DNA of 64,000 nt, from assembly GCA_910578985.1 (NCBI GenBank), contig CAJTSF010000007.1, positions 54,594 to 118,593 of the forward strand, written 5' to 3'. Position numbers and translations under genes: made by a program. Positions 34,474-43,364 of the stretch are shown here, piece after piece (the stretch's first letter is position 1; each line of letters starts with the position of its first letter). The stretch comes from an uncultured Odoribacter sp. Its GTDB lineage: Bacteria; Bacteroidota; Bacteroidia; Bacteroidales; Marinifilaceae. The notes beneath the pieces were generated by a model, which did no database searches, was not told where the DNA came from, and was given only the letters and a program-made list of their open reading frames with translations.

Positions 34474-35144
34474 AGGCTGGCGATGCCGCCCGTGAGTTTG
34501 CGCCGCGCCGTGCGCACAAAGCCGCTGCGTCCCATGATATCCAGGAAAGCTTTCCCCTGGGGGAAGCGCATCACCGATTCGGGCAGATAGACGTAAGCAC
34601 CCCGATTGCCGGAAATCCATCCCCCGAAGAGAGGCAGGATGCGGCGGAAATAGAGGGTGTAGAGTTGTTTCATGGGAAAACGGTCGGGCATGGAAAATTC
34701 GAGGATGACCACTTTCCCGCCGGGACGGAGGACGCGGCACATTTCGCGCAGTCCCTGTTCGAGATGTTCGAAGTTGCGGACTCCGAAAGCGACGGTCACG
34801 GCGTCGAAAGCGTTATCGGGGAAACGCATCTGCTCGCTGTCGCCGATTTCCAGCATGATGCGTCCGGAAAGCCCGAGCGCTTCCACTTTGCGCTTGCCAA
34901 TGTCCACCATGCCGGCGGAGATGTCGATGCCGGTCACCCGCTTCACTCCCGTCCGCACGGCGGCAATGGCAAAATCACCGGTGCCGCATGCCACGTCGAG
35001 CAGTTCCTCCTGCCCGGCTTCCAGCTCCCTGACGGCACGGCGGCGCCAGGATTTGTCGATGTTCAAGGACAGCAGATGGTTCAAGAGGTCGTACCGGGGT
35101 GCAATGTCGTCGAACAGGTTTTTTACAGTTTCTTTCTCTGCCAT
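34449..35144 (-). CDS. menG: Demethylmenaquinone methyltransferase
   Basis: UbiE/MenG family C-methyltransferase, last step of menaquinone synthesis. The 231-residue protein has LFDDIAPRYDLLNHLLSLNIDKSWRR, SAM loop LLDVACGTGDFAIAA, VTGIDISAGM, FRPGGKVVILEFSMP-type motif (LRPGGKVVILEFS) and a C-terminal GGIASLYTG. Convergent with menA, whose product is its substrate. Confidence 0.96.
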   Translation of the reverse strand: MAEKETVKNLFDDIAPRYDLLNHLLSLNIDKSWRRRAVRELEAGQEELLDVACGTGDFAIAAVRTGVKRVTGIDISAGMVDIGKRKVEALGLSGRIMLEIGDSEQMRFPDNAFDAVTVAFGVRNFEHLEQGLREMCRVLRPGGKVVILEFSMPDRFPMKQLYTLYFRRILPLFGGWISGNRGAYVYLPESVMRFPQGKAFLDIMGRSGFVRTARRKLTGGIASLYTGEKPV

Positions 35145-35162
35145 AAGATACGTTTCGGCATG

Positions 35163-35197
35163 AAAAAAGCTAAAGACTGTGCGCCTTTAGCTTTTTT
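35163..35197. terminator. Intrinsic terminator
   Basis: 13-bp stem AAAAAAGCTAAAG / CTTTAGCTTTTTT with a 9-base loop, placed to end the PUR-family transcript (minus strand) before menG. Confidence 0.85.
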
Positions 35198-35214
35198 AGT
35201 CGATGTTCAAACTA

Positions 35215-35523
35215 TTAATAATTGCTGGGCAAGTTGCCTTCCAAGGCTGCTTTTACGACTGCCACAGTCTCTTCCAATCCCTCTGCAAATTTCTCAAAGT
35301 CCTCTTTGTACAAGAAGATTTTGTGCTTCTCGAAGCTTGCATTTCCGCCGTCATCGAATCTTTTTTTGCTTTCGGTAATGGTCAAGTAATAATCATTGTT
35401 GCGGGTTGCTTTCACATCAAAGAAGTAAGTTCTTTTACCCGCTTTCACTGCTTTTGAATACACTTCCTCGCGGTCGTCATTCATGTCGAATCCCTCGTTG
35501 TGTCCGTAATCTACCATCATCAT
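35215..35523 (-). CDS. DUF3276/PUR-alpha-like nucleic acid-binding protein
   Basis: A 102-residue protein of the bacterial PUR family: EEVYSKAVKAGKRTYFFDVKATRNNDYYLTITESKK, then FEKHKIFLYKEDFEKFAEGLEETV. Borrelia and Bacteroides members bind DNA or RNA as dimers. Three consecutive ATG codons make the exact start uncertain (35523, 35520 or 35517). Monocistronic with its own promoter and terminator. Confidence 0.88.
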   Translation of the reverse strand: MMMVDYGHNEGFDMNDDREEVYSKAVKAGKRTYFFDVKATRNNDYYLTITESKKRFDDGGNASFEKHKIFLYKEDFEKFAEGLEETVAVVKAALEGNLPSNY

Positions 35524-35561
35524 CCAAATTAAATAATCAACTTTTAATGTTTTTCGCGGTC

Positions 35562-35569
35562 CAAATGTA
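35562..35569 (-). promoter_or_regulatory. TAnnTTTG promoter box for PUR-family gene
   Basis: Minus-strand TACATTTG, 38 bases ahead of the ATG cluster at 35523. Confidence 0.6.
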
Positions 35570-35622
35570 GAAAAAATATAAGTAAGAAAGGCATTTTTTA
35601 GTTTTTTTTTGTCGGAAAAGTA

Positions 35623-35630
35623 TATCTTTG
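35623..35630 (+). promoter_or_regulatory. TAnnTTTG promoter box for small membrane protein
   Basis: TATCTTTG, 32 bases upstream of the ATG at 35663; divergent from the PUR-family promoter. Confidence 0.6.
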
Positions 35631-35662
35631 CCTTAAAGAATGGAAAAAAGGGGGAACAATAT

Positions 35663-35869
35663 ATGGTCTGGAAAGTATTCGTCATTGTAGCCGTCTTAAT
35701 CGGAATCGCCTTGACAGGGCTTGGCATCAGCCTGATAGTCAAAAGAAACGGGCGCTTCCCCGAAACGCATATCGGGAGAAACAAAGCCATGAAAGCGCGG
35801 GGCATCCACTGTGCCAATACGACCGACCGCCTGGAACGGGAGAATTACCGGGCGGTCAAGAACTCATAG
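35663..35869 (+). CDS. Small conserved single-pass membrane protein
   Basis: A 68-residue protein: one N-terminal membrane helix (VWKVFVIVAVLIGIALTGLGISLIV), then a conserved tail NGRFPETHIGRNKAMKARGIHCANTTD. This small family is common in Bacteroidota and carries the same FPETHIGxNKxMxxxGIxCA pattern, so it is a real gene despite its size. A run GGGGGAA lies close before the ATG. Function unknown. Its 3' end overlaps the convergent nucleosidase gene by 6 bases. Confidence 0.8.
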   Translation: MVWKVFVIVAVLIGIALTGLGISLIVKRNGRFPETHIGRNKAMKARGIHCANTTDRLERENYRAVKNS

Positions 35870-36547
35870 CTTCTCCAGAAGCGCCGAGAGGATTTCGAAA
35901 GACTTTTCAGGCGCCGCCGCCCAAAAGTCAAGATATTGCAGCAAATGGTTTTCCACCTTTCCGGGGGTGTCGCTGATGATGCGGCAACTGAGGAAGGGGG
36001 TTTCGTACAGGTGGCACGCCTGGGCTATGGCGCCGCTTTCCATATCGACCGCCAAGCCTTCGGGGAAATGCTTTTTGATGCCTGCCAATTCGGCACGGTC
36101 GGTGATGAAACGGTCCCCGCTGCACAATAATCCCCCGCAAAGCGCCACATCGCTCCGCACGGACAAGGCGGCTTCGTAAAGCCGGCGGTCGGCGGCATAA
36201 CGGGCGGGAAGCCCCTGCACCTGTCCCCACCGGTTTCCCTCCCCGCACCACACGTCGTGGTAGACGACCTCTTCCGCCACCACGACATCCATCACCCGCA
36301 AGCTGTCGTCTATGCCGCCCGCCACGCCGGTGTTGAGGATGCAATCGGGAGCGTAACGGGCAATCATTTCGACGGTCCCCACGGCACCGCACACTTTCCC
36401 GATGCCCGATTTCATCAATACGACCTCCTGCTTCCCGATGCCCCCCCTCACGAAATGCAGATGGCGGACATGTTCTTCTTTCGGATGGGACAGCAAGGCT
36501 TTCACCAGCCGGAATTCCGCATCCATGGCAACGATGATTCCTATCAT
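35864..36547 (-). CDS. mtnN: 5'-methylthioadenosine/S-adenosylhomocysteine nucleosidase
   Basis: Cleaves adenine from SAH and MTA, feeding the activated methyl cycle. The 227-residue protein starts IGIIVAMDAEF and has the nucleoside phosphorylase fold motifs ILNTGVAGGIDDSL, CSGDRFI, and AVDMESGAIAQACHLYETPFLSCRIISD (catalytic Asp and Glu region). Follows the MBL hydrolase gene by 11 bases. Confidence 0.94.
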   Translation of the reverse strand: MIGIIVAMDAEFRLVKALLSHPKEEHVRHLHFVRGGIGKQEVVLMKSGIGKVCGAVGTVEMIARYAPDCILNTGVAGGIDDSLRVMDVVVAEEVVYHDVWCGEGNRWGQVQGLPARYAADRRLYEAALSVRSDVALCGGLLCSGDRFITDRAELAGIKKHFPEGLAVDMESGAIAQACHLYETPFLSCRIISDTPGKVENHLLQYLDFWAAAPEKSFEILSALLEKL

Positions 36548-36558
36548 ATCTCGCGGTT

Positions 36559-37194
36559 TTATAAAAAAGGATTATGGATTTTTTCTTCCCCGATGGCGGT
36601 CATGGGTCCATGCCCGGATATGACGCGCACCTCATCGGGGAGAGACAGCAAGCGGCTGCGGATGCCTGCAATCAAAGCCTTCCCGTCGCCACCCGGCAGG
36701 TCGGAACGCCCCACGCTGCCCGCAAACAGGACGTCGCCCGACACCAATAGTCCGGCGTCGGCATTGTAATAACACAAGCCGCCCGGCGAATGTCCCGGAA
36801 CGGCGATGACTTCCAGGGAGGAATCCCCGAAACGCACCGTATCCCCGTCTTTCAGGTATCCTCCCAATGCCGGAGGAGGCGTCGTGCCCCGCAGCCCGAG
36901 CATGGCGGCATACTCCACGGCATGTTCCAGCAAAAACTCATCCTCCTGCGAAGCCTGTGCCGCCAGCCCGTAGGCATCGAGCATGAAACGGTTGCCGAAG
37001 ACATGGTCCGGATGCAGGTGGGTGTTCAGCAACGCCACCGGCTTCAACCCCTTTTCCGTGAGGAACTCCTGCAATCTCTTTCCCTCTTCGCGCGTGAAGC
37101 AACCGCAATCGATGACCACCGCCTCGCCGGTTCCGTCGTAAAGCACCACCGTGTTCTCCTGCCACGGATTGTTGATAAAAATCTTATATTCCAT
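36559..37194 (-). CDS. MBL-fold metallo-hydrolase, glyoxalase II-like
   Basis: A 211-residue cytoplasmic hydrolase with the metal site LLNTHLHPDHVFGN (HxHxDH), VPGHSPGG, SGDVLF and a final SGHGP. Family members hydrolyse thioesters such as S-lactoylglutathione or act on persulfides; the short length suggests a generic MBL hydrolase. First gene of an operon with mtnN. Confidence 0.88.
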   Translation of the reverse strand: MEYKIFINNPWQENTVVLYDGTGEAVVIDCGCFTREEGKRLQEFLTEKGLKPVALLNTHLHPDHVFGNRFMLDAYGLAAQASQEDEFLLEHAVEYAAMLGLRGTTPPPALGGYLKDGDTVRFGDSSLEVIAVPGHSPGGLCYYNADAGLLVSGDVLFAGSVGRSDLPGGDGKALIAGIRSRLLSLPDEVRVISGHGPMTAIGEEKIHNPFL

Positions 37195-37213
37195 CGCTGT
37201 TTTTTTCTATTGG

Positions 37214-37221
37214 CAAAGGTA
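37214..37221 (-). promoter_or_regulatory. TAnnTTTG promoter box for MBL-mtnN operon
   Basis: Minus-strand TACCTTTG, 19 bases before the ATG at 37194. Confidence 0.6.
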
Positions 37222-37441
37222 AGGAAATAAATCGTATGTCCCTAAGCGGGCGACCTATTTTCCTCTGCCGTTCTGGCAGTTTTCATGACATAAAAAAGAG
37301 GGGAAAGGGAATAAATGCGCCATTTTTGCAAAATAACCCGCTTTCTGCGGCATGGCACATCATTTGATAAAAAGAAAGTGTGTCGCACGGTAACATTCGA
37401 CACGGGAAATACGAATAACAAACAATTAAAATATAACGATT

Positions 37442-39346
37442 ATGGGAAAGATTATTGGAATTGACTTAGGTACTACCAACTCATGCGTTGCCGTAATGGA
37501 AGGCAACGAACCGGTAGTGATACCGAATAGCGAAGGACGGCGGACTACCCCCTCCATCGTGGCATTTGTGGAAAACGGCGAGCGCAAAGTGGGAGACCCC
37601 GCCAAGCGCCAGGCGATTACGAACCCGCACAAGACGATTTACTCCATCAAGCGGTTCATGGGCGAGACGTTCGACCAGGTGGGCAATGAGGTGAAGCGCG
37701 TGCCTTACCAAGTGGTACGCGGCGACAACAACACGCCCCGCGTGGTCATCGACAACCGCCAGTATTCTCCGCAGGAGATTTCTGCCATGACGTTGCAGAA
37801 GATGAAGAAGACCGCCGAGGATTATATCGGCCAGGAGGTGACGGAAGCGGTGATTACCGTACCCGCCTATTTCAACGACGCTCAGCGCCAGGCAACGAAA
37901 GAGGCAGGCGAAATCGCCGGACTGACCGTGAAGCGTATCATCAATGAACCGACGGCAGCCGCTTTGGCATACGGGCTGGACAAAAAGACACAGGACCAGA
38001 AGATTGCCGTGTTCGACCTGGGTGGCGGTACGTTCGATATTTCTATCCTGGAATTGGGCGACGGGGTGTTTGAAGTGAAATCCACCAACGGGGATACCCA
38101 CCTGGGCGGTGACGACTTCGACGACAAGATTATCAACTGGCTGGCTGACGAGTTCCAGAAAGACGAAGGCGTGGATATCCGCCAGGATCCGATGGCTCAC
38201 CAGCGTCTGAAAGAGGCTGCGGAGAAAGCTAAAATCGAACTTTCCAGTTCGACTTCCACGGAAATCAACCTGCCGTATATCTTCCCGGTGAACGGGATTC
38301 CGAAGCACTTGGTGCGGACGCTGACCCGCGCTCAGTTCGAGCAGTTGTGCGACAGCCTGATTCAAGCAACCATCGAACCTTGCCGCAAAGCCTTGTCGGA
38401 CGCCAATTTGATGCCGTCGGACATCGATGAGGTGATTCTGGTGGGCGGTTCCACCCGTATTCCGGCAGTACAGCAGAAGGTTCAGGACTTTTTCGGCAAG
38501 ACACCGTCCAAAGGGGTAAACCCGGACGAAGTGGTGGCAGTGGGTGCCGCTATCCAAGGCGGTGTATTGACCGGCGAAGTGAAGGATGTGTTGCTGCTCG
38601 ACGTGACGCCGCTGTCACTGGGTATCGAAACCTTAGGCGGAGTGATGACGAAGCTCATCGAATCCAACACGACCATCCCGACCAAGAAGTCGGAAGTGTT
38701 CTCGACTGCTGCCGACAACCAGCCTTCGGTGGAAATCCATATCCTGCAAGGCGAACGCCCCATGGCACGCGACAACAAGACCATCGGACGTTTCCACCTG
38801 GACAGCATTCCGCCTGCACCGCGCGGCGTTCCGCAGATTGAGGTGACGTTCGACATCGACGCCAACGGTATCCTGAACGTTTCGGCAAAAGACAAAGCCA
38901 CCGGCAAGGAGCAATCCATCCGCATCGAGGCATCGTCCGGATTGTCGGAAGCGGAAATCAAACGGATGAAGGACGAGGCGGCTGCCAATGCCGCTGCCGA
39001 CCAGCAGGAGAAAGAAAAAATCGATACCGTCAATAAAGCCGATTCGATGATTTTCCAAACGGAGAAGCAATTGAAAGAGTTCGGCGACAAGTTGCCGGCA
39101 GACAAGAAGGCACCGATTGAATCCGCTCTTCAGGAATTGAAAGAAGCACACAAAGCACAGGATGTCGCTGCCATTAACGCCGCCATCGACAAGTTGAACA
39201 ATGTGTTCCAGGCTGCATCGCAAGAGATGTATAACGCCCAGGCACAACAGCAACAAGGAGCACAAGGCAATCCGAATGCCGGGCAGCCGAACAATGACAA
39301 CAAGGAGCAGGATGTGACGGATGTAGACTTTGAGGAAGTCAAATGA
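37442..39346 (+). CDS. dnaK: Chaperone DnaK (Hsp70)
   Basis: Full-length 634-residue Hsp70: IIGIDLGTTNSCVAVMEG, FDLGGGTFDISILELGDGVFEVKSTNGDTHLGGDDFD, VGGSTRIPAVQ, VLLLDVTPLSLGIETLGGVMT linker, substrate domain, and a Gln/Ala/Pro-rich tail ending VTDVDFEEVK. No dnaJ or grpE is adjacent. The 247-base upstream region shows no CIRCE element. Confidence 0.98.
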   Translation: MGKIIGIDLGTTNSCVAVMEGNEPVVIPNSEGRRTTPSIVAFVENGERKVGDPAKRQAITNPHKTIYSIKRFMGETFDQVGNEVKRVPYQVVRGDNNTPRVVIDNRQYSPQEISAMTLQKMKKTAEDYIGQEVTEAVITVPAYFNDAQRQATKEAGEIAGLTVKRIINEPTAAALAYGLDKKTQDQKIAVFDLGGGTFDISILELGDGVFEVKSTNGDTHLGGDDFDDKIINWLADEFQKDEGVDIRQDPMAHQRLKEAAEKAKIELSSSTSTEINLPYIFPVNGIPKHLVRTLTRAQFEQLCDSLIQATIEPCRKALSDANLMPSDIDEVILVGGSTRIPAVQQKVQDFFGKTPSKGVNPDEVVAVGAAIQGGVLTGEVKDVLLLDVTPLSLGIETLGGVMTKLIESNTTIPTKKSEVFSTAADNQPSVEIHILQGERPMARDNKTIGRFHLDSIPPAPRGVPQIEVTFDIDANGILNVSAKDKATGKEQSIRIEASSGLSEAEIKRMKDEAAANAAADQQEKEKIDTVNKADSMIFQTEKQLKEFGDKLPADKKAPIESALQELKEAHKAQDVAAINAAIDKLNNVFQAASQEMYNAQAQQQQGAQGNPNAGQPNNDNKEQDVTDVDFEEVK

Positions 39347-39378
39347 TTCCGATAAGGATATAGATAACAGACAACAAG

Positions 39379-39415
39379 CAAAAGCGTGCAGCTCAACGAG
39401 TTGCATGCTTTTCGT
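39379..39415 (+). terminator. Probable dnaK terminator
   Basis: Inverted repeat AAAAGCGTGCA / TGCATGCTTTT with one wobble pair, followed by a short T-rich run, 33 bases after the dnaK stop. Confidence 0.7.
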
Positions 39416-39761
39416 TTATGGGATTCATGGTTGCTATGTGTTTTCTATGGGCTTTTTTATCTCTTATTTGCGACATATTTGCAACACGTCTTATTTGGCG
39501 ATAATGTACAACTTAGATTGATATAATTACGTATAAAAATACCGTTTATTATTTGTGGCAAATAATACTTTTTATTGGAGATTATTGCAATCAGATAGTT
39601 CCAATTACATCCCAATGTCTTTCCATTAGTAAAATAAGAACTTGAATATACTTATAGTAACTCTTTCCTTTTGTAAAATTACAATGAGTTGCGATCAGCT
39701 ATTCAAGTCAGCACAACACACAGAAAACAAAAGCGTAACGAATGCTGTTTCAGTTGCCTCG
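39416..39761. other. AT-rich gap without recognised genes
   Basis: Markedly lower GC than either side. No ORF looks protein-like and no RNA fold was recognised. It marks the left boundary of the hydrolase-CMD-flavodoxin cluster and may be a recombination scar. Confidence 0.5.
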
Positions 39762-40490
39762 CTACGCTTTGCTCAATTTTTTCACCATGTGTTTATTTTT
39801 CATTCCGATTCTTCGCAACCAAGCCTCCGTCCCGTTCGCATTGCCCGGCATGTCGATACCGGCGTCGTCCGAGCGTCCTGGCACGGTAATGTCCTCCGAA
39901 TCGAGGTCTTCAGGCAGCGTCTCCGGAATATGTTTCGAACCGGGCGTTAATTTGTAAATCTTCTGCATCGACTCGTTCAGATAGGTCGTTGCGCCGTAGG
40001 TGATGAACGGAACTATCAACTTGTCCTTCAAATCGTATGCTTCGAGAAACGTGCAGACGACCATAGCGGGCTGGTGCCACCAGCAGGGCGAACCGATGAA
40101 AATCGTATCGTACTGCGCTATCGTTTCCGCATCGGGCAGATTGGCCACGCCCGGGCGCAGGTCGTTGTAAGCCTCGTTCTGGATGCGGTCGCTGTCATCG
40201 TAAGGATTCGCGGCATACGCTTCGGCCGCCTCGATGCGGTACACGTCCGCACCGGTAAGCTCAACGATACGTTCGGCTACGGCCTGCGTATGTCCCTGCG
40301 CCGAGAAGTAAGCCACGAGTGTCTTTCCGTTACCGGACGGTTGGTCGGGACTGTCCGGCGTCTCTCCGTTCCCCGGTTCTTCCGGAGCCGTCGGCTGCTC
40401 CGTTTCCAGAGCGGGAGTATCATCGAGCGAACATGCTGCCATACCGGTTAGCGAAAAAAGCAAAAGCGGAATAATAACTAACTTTTTCAT
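39762..40490 (-). CDS. Flavodoxin lipoprotein (left operon)
   Basis: A 242-residue lipoprotein: lipobox MAAC at about 19, a Pro/Glu/Thr-rich spacer to about 52, then a flavodoxin domain with the FMN phosphate loop LVAYFSAQGHTQAVAERI, YDTIFIGSPCWWHQPAMVVCTFLE (aromatic FMN loop) and a C-terminal SDDAGIDM...WLRRIGM. Matches the flavodoxin_4 group. Flavodoxins are normally cytoplasmic; the lipobox places this one outside. Last gene of the leftward operon. Confidence 0.88.
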   Translation of the reverse strand: MKKLVIIPLLLFSLTGMAACSLDDTPALETEQPTAPEEPGNGETPDSPDQPSGNGKTLVAYFSAQGHTQAVAERIVELTGADVYRIEAAEAYAANPYDDSDRIQNEAYNDLRPGVANLPDAETIAQYDTIFIGSPCWWHQPAMVVCTFLEAYDLKDKLIVPFITYGATTYLNESMQKIYKLTPGSKHIPETLPEDLDSEDITVPGRSDDAGIDMPGNANGTEAWLRRIGMKNKHMVKKLSKA

Positions 40491-40503
40491 ATCCTGTCAT
40501 TTT

Positions 40504-41580
40504 TTATCGGTTATTGTATTCTTCATCCGTTACCGCATCCAGCCATACGGCACCGCCTTTCGACTGCTGCGGACCGATGGCGATGTGTTTAAACTCGCTG
40601 TCGGGGGCGGCTCCGTGCCAATGCACCACGTTCGGGGCAATCTTCACCACATCGCCGGGACGCAGTACCTGTACCGGCTTGCCTTTCTCCTGATAGCGTC
40701 CCTCGCCGGAGGTGCAGAGCAGGATCTGCCCGCCCGGATGCGAATGCCAACTGTTGCGCACACCCGGAGCAAAGGTCACGTTGCCTACGGTGCAGTCCAT
40801 CGAATCGGCTTTCGTGACAAACATTTCGATCCACGCATCGCCCGTGAAGTTCGGTGTGTCTGAAAGTTTGTTTCCTTTCTGGAAAACGTCTTTGACAGTG
40901 AAATCGGCAGTCTCGGCAGTTGCGATGGCGAGTACCTTGTCAAGCTGCCCCTGTGTCATGCCGAGGTTCCGGCAGATGGCCGTATGCGAACGCAACATCG
41001 GTTCGACACTCTCGCCCAATGCGGCGATGACCGATACCGTAGCCAGCTCCCGTTCTTCGTATGTCAGCACGTCGCGCTCGAAAAGGTCGGCGAAAAGATG
41101 CTCTTTGAGGAAACGTTCGATGACAGGAGCGAACTCGGCATACCCGGCTTTGGGTGCATCGGCAGGCATGCCCGAGATTTCTGCCAGTATGTCTCGGCCG
41201 CGTTCGTATCGGGTACGGTTATCCTCCACGGGTGAGGCATCCCTGCCTGCGGTGTCTTCGATGCCCTGCATTTTCCTTTCGTCCAAGACAGCGATAAAGG
41301 TCTGCAAGGCGCGGAGACTGCGCGGAAAACCGCAATAGGCGTAGGCGTGTATCAGGACCTCGCGGATTTCATTTACGGTCAGTCCGTTGTCCAGCCCGGC
41401 TGCAAGAGCGGTTTTCAGGTTCTCCAAATCGCCCCGGCCCGTACACGAGGCTATTTTCACAATGGATTGCTGACGTAAGGTAAGTCTGCCGTCAGGTGTG
41501 GCGGGCTGCGCCATCATATTGATTGCTGTCATAAGGCAGATGCAGATTGTTACATATATTCTTTTCATATCTTGTTTCAT
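40504..41580 (-). CDS. Exported carboxymuconolactone decarboxylase-cupin fusion
   Basis: A 358-residue protein with a signal peptide ending near AQPA. Two CMD/AhpD-like helical domains (about 25-110 and 135-225; IREVLIHAYAYCGFPRSLRALQTF, ELATVSVIAALGESVEPML) are followed by a cupin (about 245-340) with metal-type residues NSWHSHPGGQILLCTSGEGRYQEKG and PNVVHWHGAAPDS. The CMD domains lack a clear CxxC redox pair (the first has AYCG). Its ATG overlaps the hydrolase stop by one base; an internal start at 41568 is possible. Confidence 0.85.
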   Translation of the reverse strand: MKQDMKRIYVTICICLMTAINMMAQPATPDGRLTLRQQSIVKIASCTGRGDLENLKTALAAGLDNGLTVNEIREVLIHAYAYCGFPRSLRALQTFIAVLDERKMQGIEDTAGRDASPVEDNRTRYERGRDILAEISGMPADAPKAGYAEFAPVIERFLKEHLFADLFERDVLTYEERELATVSVIAALGESVEPMLRSHTAICRNLGMTQGQLDKVLAIATAETADFTVKDVFQKGNKLSDTPNFTGDAWIEMFVTKADSMDCTVGNVTFAPGVRNSWHSHPGGQILLCTSGEGRYQEKGKPVQVLRPGDVVKIAPNVVHWHGAAPDSEFKHIAIGPQQSKGGAVWLDAVTDEEYNNR

Positions 41581-42680
41581 TATAATTTCTTACCGAAAAA
41601 GTCAGTCAATTTTCCGACTGCCATATCCACATACTCCGGCACGTAGTAGGTCTTGATATGCGTGGCACCGGGAATCAGGAACAGCTCCTTGTCCTGCGTG
41701 CCCGTGGCACGGCTGTAACACAGTTCCGTCATGTAGAACGTGTCGGCAATGCTGCCGGCCATCATCAGCAACGGTTGGTTGATAAGGTACATTCCCTCGC
41801 TGGCATCGAACGCCATCAAGTCCACAAGGCTGCTCTTAGTGTAGCGGAACGTGGAGTTGGGATGCGCATGGCTTTGCAGGTAATAGCCGTAGCCGTCGCG
41901 GTAGAGGTCAAACGGCAGTGCGGCAGCCTGTTCGGGCGTTACGCCGCTCATATCGCCCACGTATTCGATCTCGCCGCCTTCGGCTTCCTTCTGTCGGGCG
42001 GCGCAGGCATCGGCCAGACGCTCCTGAACGCTGTTTATCTGCGAATCGAGGAAGCCGTTGCGGCGCACCAGTCCCGTATTGAACATACTGAGTGTGGCGA
42101 CAGCCTTGAAACGCTTGTCGGTCTGTGCCGCCGCCAGCGTGTACCCGCCACCGCCGCAGATACCGAGGATACCCACACGGTTCGCATCCACACCCGGATA
42201 TTGCAGCAGGATGTCGGCGGCCCGGCGGATGTCCTCGATGCGGTTAGCAGGCTTGTCGGTGTTGCGCGGCTCTCCCTCGCTGGCCCCCTGATAGGCGGCA
42301 TCGAACGCTAAACAGATATAACCCTGTTCGGCCATGCGCTGGCTGTAAAGTCCCGCCACCTGCTCCTTCACGCCGCCGTTGGGGTGTGCCACCACAAGGG
42401 CGGGATATTTTTTCGTTGCATCATACCCGGCTGGCGTATAGACATTGGCGGCGATTTTCAGGCCGTTCAGATCGTAGGTTATCGGATGGATATTCACTTT
42501 CCCGGCCGCATTCTCCGTGAGCGCGCCGGCATAGACCAATCCCCAAGGATTGCTGTTGTGGCTGTGGATTTCATTCGCATCCACTTCATTAAAGACAGGC
42601 TTCATATTCTCTTGTGCTTTTAGTGTGCCGGACAGGCTTAATGTTGCGCCCAGCACGATGGTAAATAATATTTTTCTCAT
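41580..42680 (-). CDS. Exported alpha/beta hydrolase, dienelactone hydrolase-like (left operon)
   Basis: A 366-residue protein with a signal peptide ending KAQ. The alpha/beta-hydrolase core shows YPALVVAHPNGGVKEQVAGLYSQRMAEQGY, nucleophile elbow GILGICGGGGYTLAAA with Cys in place of Ser (as in dienelactone hydrolases), and late His in PGATHIKTYY. Substrate unknown. Paralogue of 45514-46581. Confidence 0.88.
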   Translation of the reverse strand: MRKILFTIVLGATLSLSGTLKAQENMKPVFNEVDANEIHSHNSNPWGLVYAGALTENAAGKVNIHPITYDLNGLKIAANVYTPAGYDATKKYPALVVAHPNGGVKEQVAGLYSQRMAEQGYICLAFDAAYQGASEGEPRNTDKPANRIEDIRRAADILLQYPGVDANRVGILGICGGGGYTLAAAQTDKRFKAVATLSMFNTGLVRRNGFLDSQINSVQERLADACAARQKEAEGGEIEYVGDMSGVTPEQAAALPFDLYRDGYGYYLQSHAHPNSTFRYTKSSLVDLMAFDASEGMYLINQPLLMMAGSIADTFYMTELCYSRATGTQDKELFLIPGATHIKTYYVPEYVDMAVGKLTDFFGKKL

Positions 42681-42707
42681 TGTTCTCTTGATATGATGGT
42701 TTATAAA

Positions 42708-43205
42708 CTATCTTTTATAATCGCAAAACCGAGTGCAGTAATTCAACAGCAGTCCGATGTGCGAGACGATTATCGTGCTGCTGCGCCGGTCGATGGCGTG
42801 GTGAAGTTCCTTTCCGATTTCCTCCAGACAGTCGGCAATGGTCTGCCGTTCCCGTTCGGTCAAAGCGCCATGACAACTGCATCGGGTGGGATAATCGTCG
42901 ATATGCCGTTCCAGCGGGGTGTCGCAAAGCAAGTCGGGGTGGAATATCACACCCATATAGCCTTTCGTGTCGCGGTGGAACGCGGCGGGTATTTCGAACA
43001 TCTCTCCCGGATTGACCAGCCGCAGGGAAGTTTGCACCCCATTTTCATCCGGCCGGCAAATCAGCGCGTAGAAATTGCACGGCATACGCAAGTCCTCGCT
43101 CAGCTTGTCGCCGGACAAATCGGCGAGACCAACCAACGGGTTCAGCGTTTCCTGCCCCGTGAACTTATTGAACAAATCTATCGTAATGACACTGCCTGTA
43201 TTCAT
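42708..43205 (-). CDS. AraC-type sensor domain without DNA-binding domain
   Basis: A 165-residue protein aligning with the N-terminal halves of the AraC proteins at 43365 and 44427 (NPLVGLADLSG, FHPDLLCDTPLERHI, ISHIGLLLNYCTRFCDYKR) but stopping exactly where those continue into the linker and two helix-turn-helix motifs. It carries extra Cys residues in a loop (RCSCHGAL). Either a truncated regulator or a free sensor that pairs with the full-length paralogues. First gene of the leftward operon. Confidence 0.75.
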   Translation of the reverse strand: MNTGSVITIDLFNKFTGQETLNPLVGLADLSGDKLSEDLRMPCNFYALICRPDENGVQTSLRLVNPGEMFEIPAAFHRDTKGYMGVIFHPDLLCDTPLERHIDDYPTRCSCHGALTERERQTIADCLEEIGKELHHAIDRRSSTIIVSHIGLLLNYCTRFCDYKR

Positions 43206-43234
43206 CGTCTTCCGGTTCTCTTTGATTGATGTTG

Positions 43235-43242
43235 CAAAATTA
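43235..43242 (-). promoter_or_regulatory. TAnnTTTG promoter box for left operon
   Basis: Minus-strand TAATTTTG, 29 bases ahead of the ATG at 43205. Confidence 0.65.
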
Positions 43243-43328
43243 CCCCGGCTCCGCAAGGAAACAGCTATCCAGATTACGGATTGGAGTATAACTTTTACAG
43301 ATTACGGAAGATTGTGGAGGAAATGTGT

Positions 43329-43336
43329 TATTTTTG
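43329..43336 (+). promoter_or_regulatory. TAnnTTTG promoter box for AraC gene
   Basis: TATTTTTG, 28 bases before the ATG at 43365; divergent from the left operon promoter, 86 bases away, so one regulator could control both. Confidence 0.6.
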
Positions 43337-43364
43337 CATCAATCAAGATATAAGATAAACAGTT

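Noticed and set aside
37380..37403. GTGTCG / CGACAC inverted repeat before dnaK as a heat-shock operator
   Set aside because: Only 6-bp arms with a long loop, and no resemblance to CIRCE (TTAGCACTC repeats); could be chance.
37481..38557. 358-residue open frame antisense to dnaK
   Set aside because: DnaK is certain; long antisense frames over dnaK are a known artefact.
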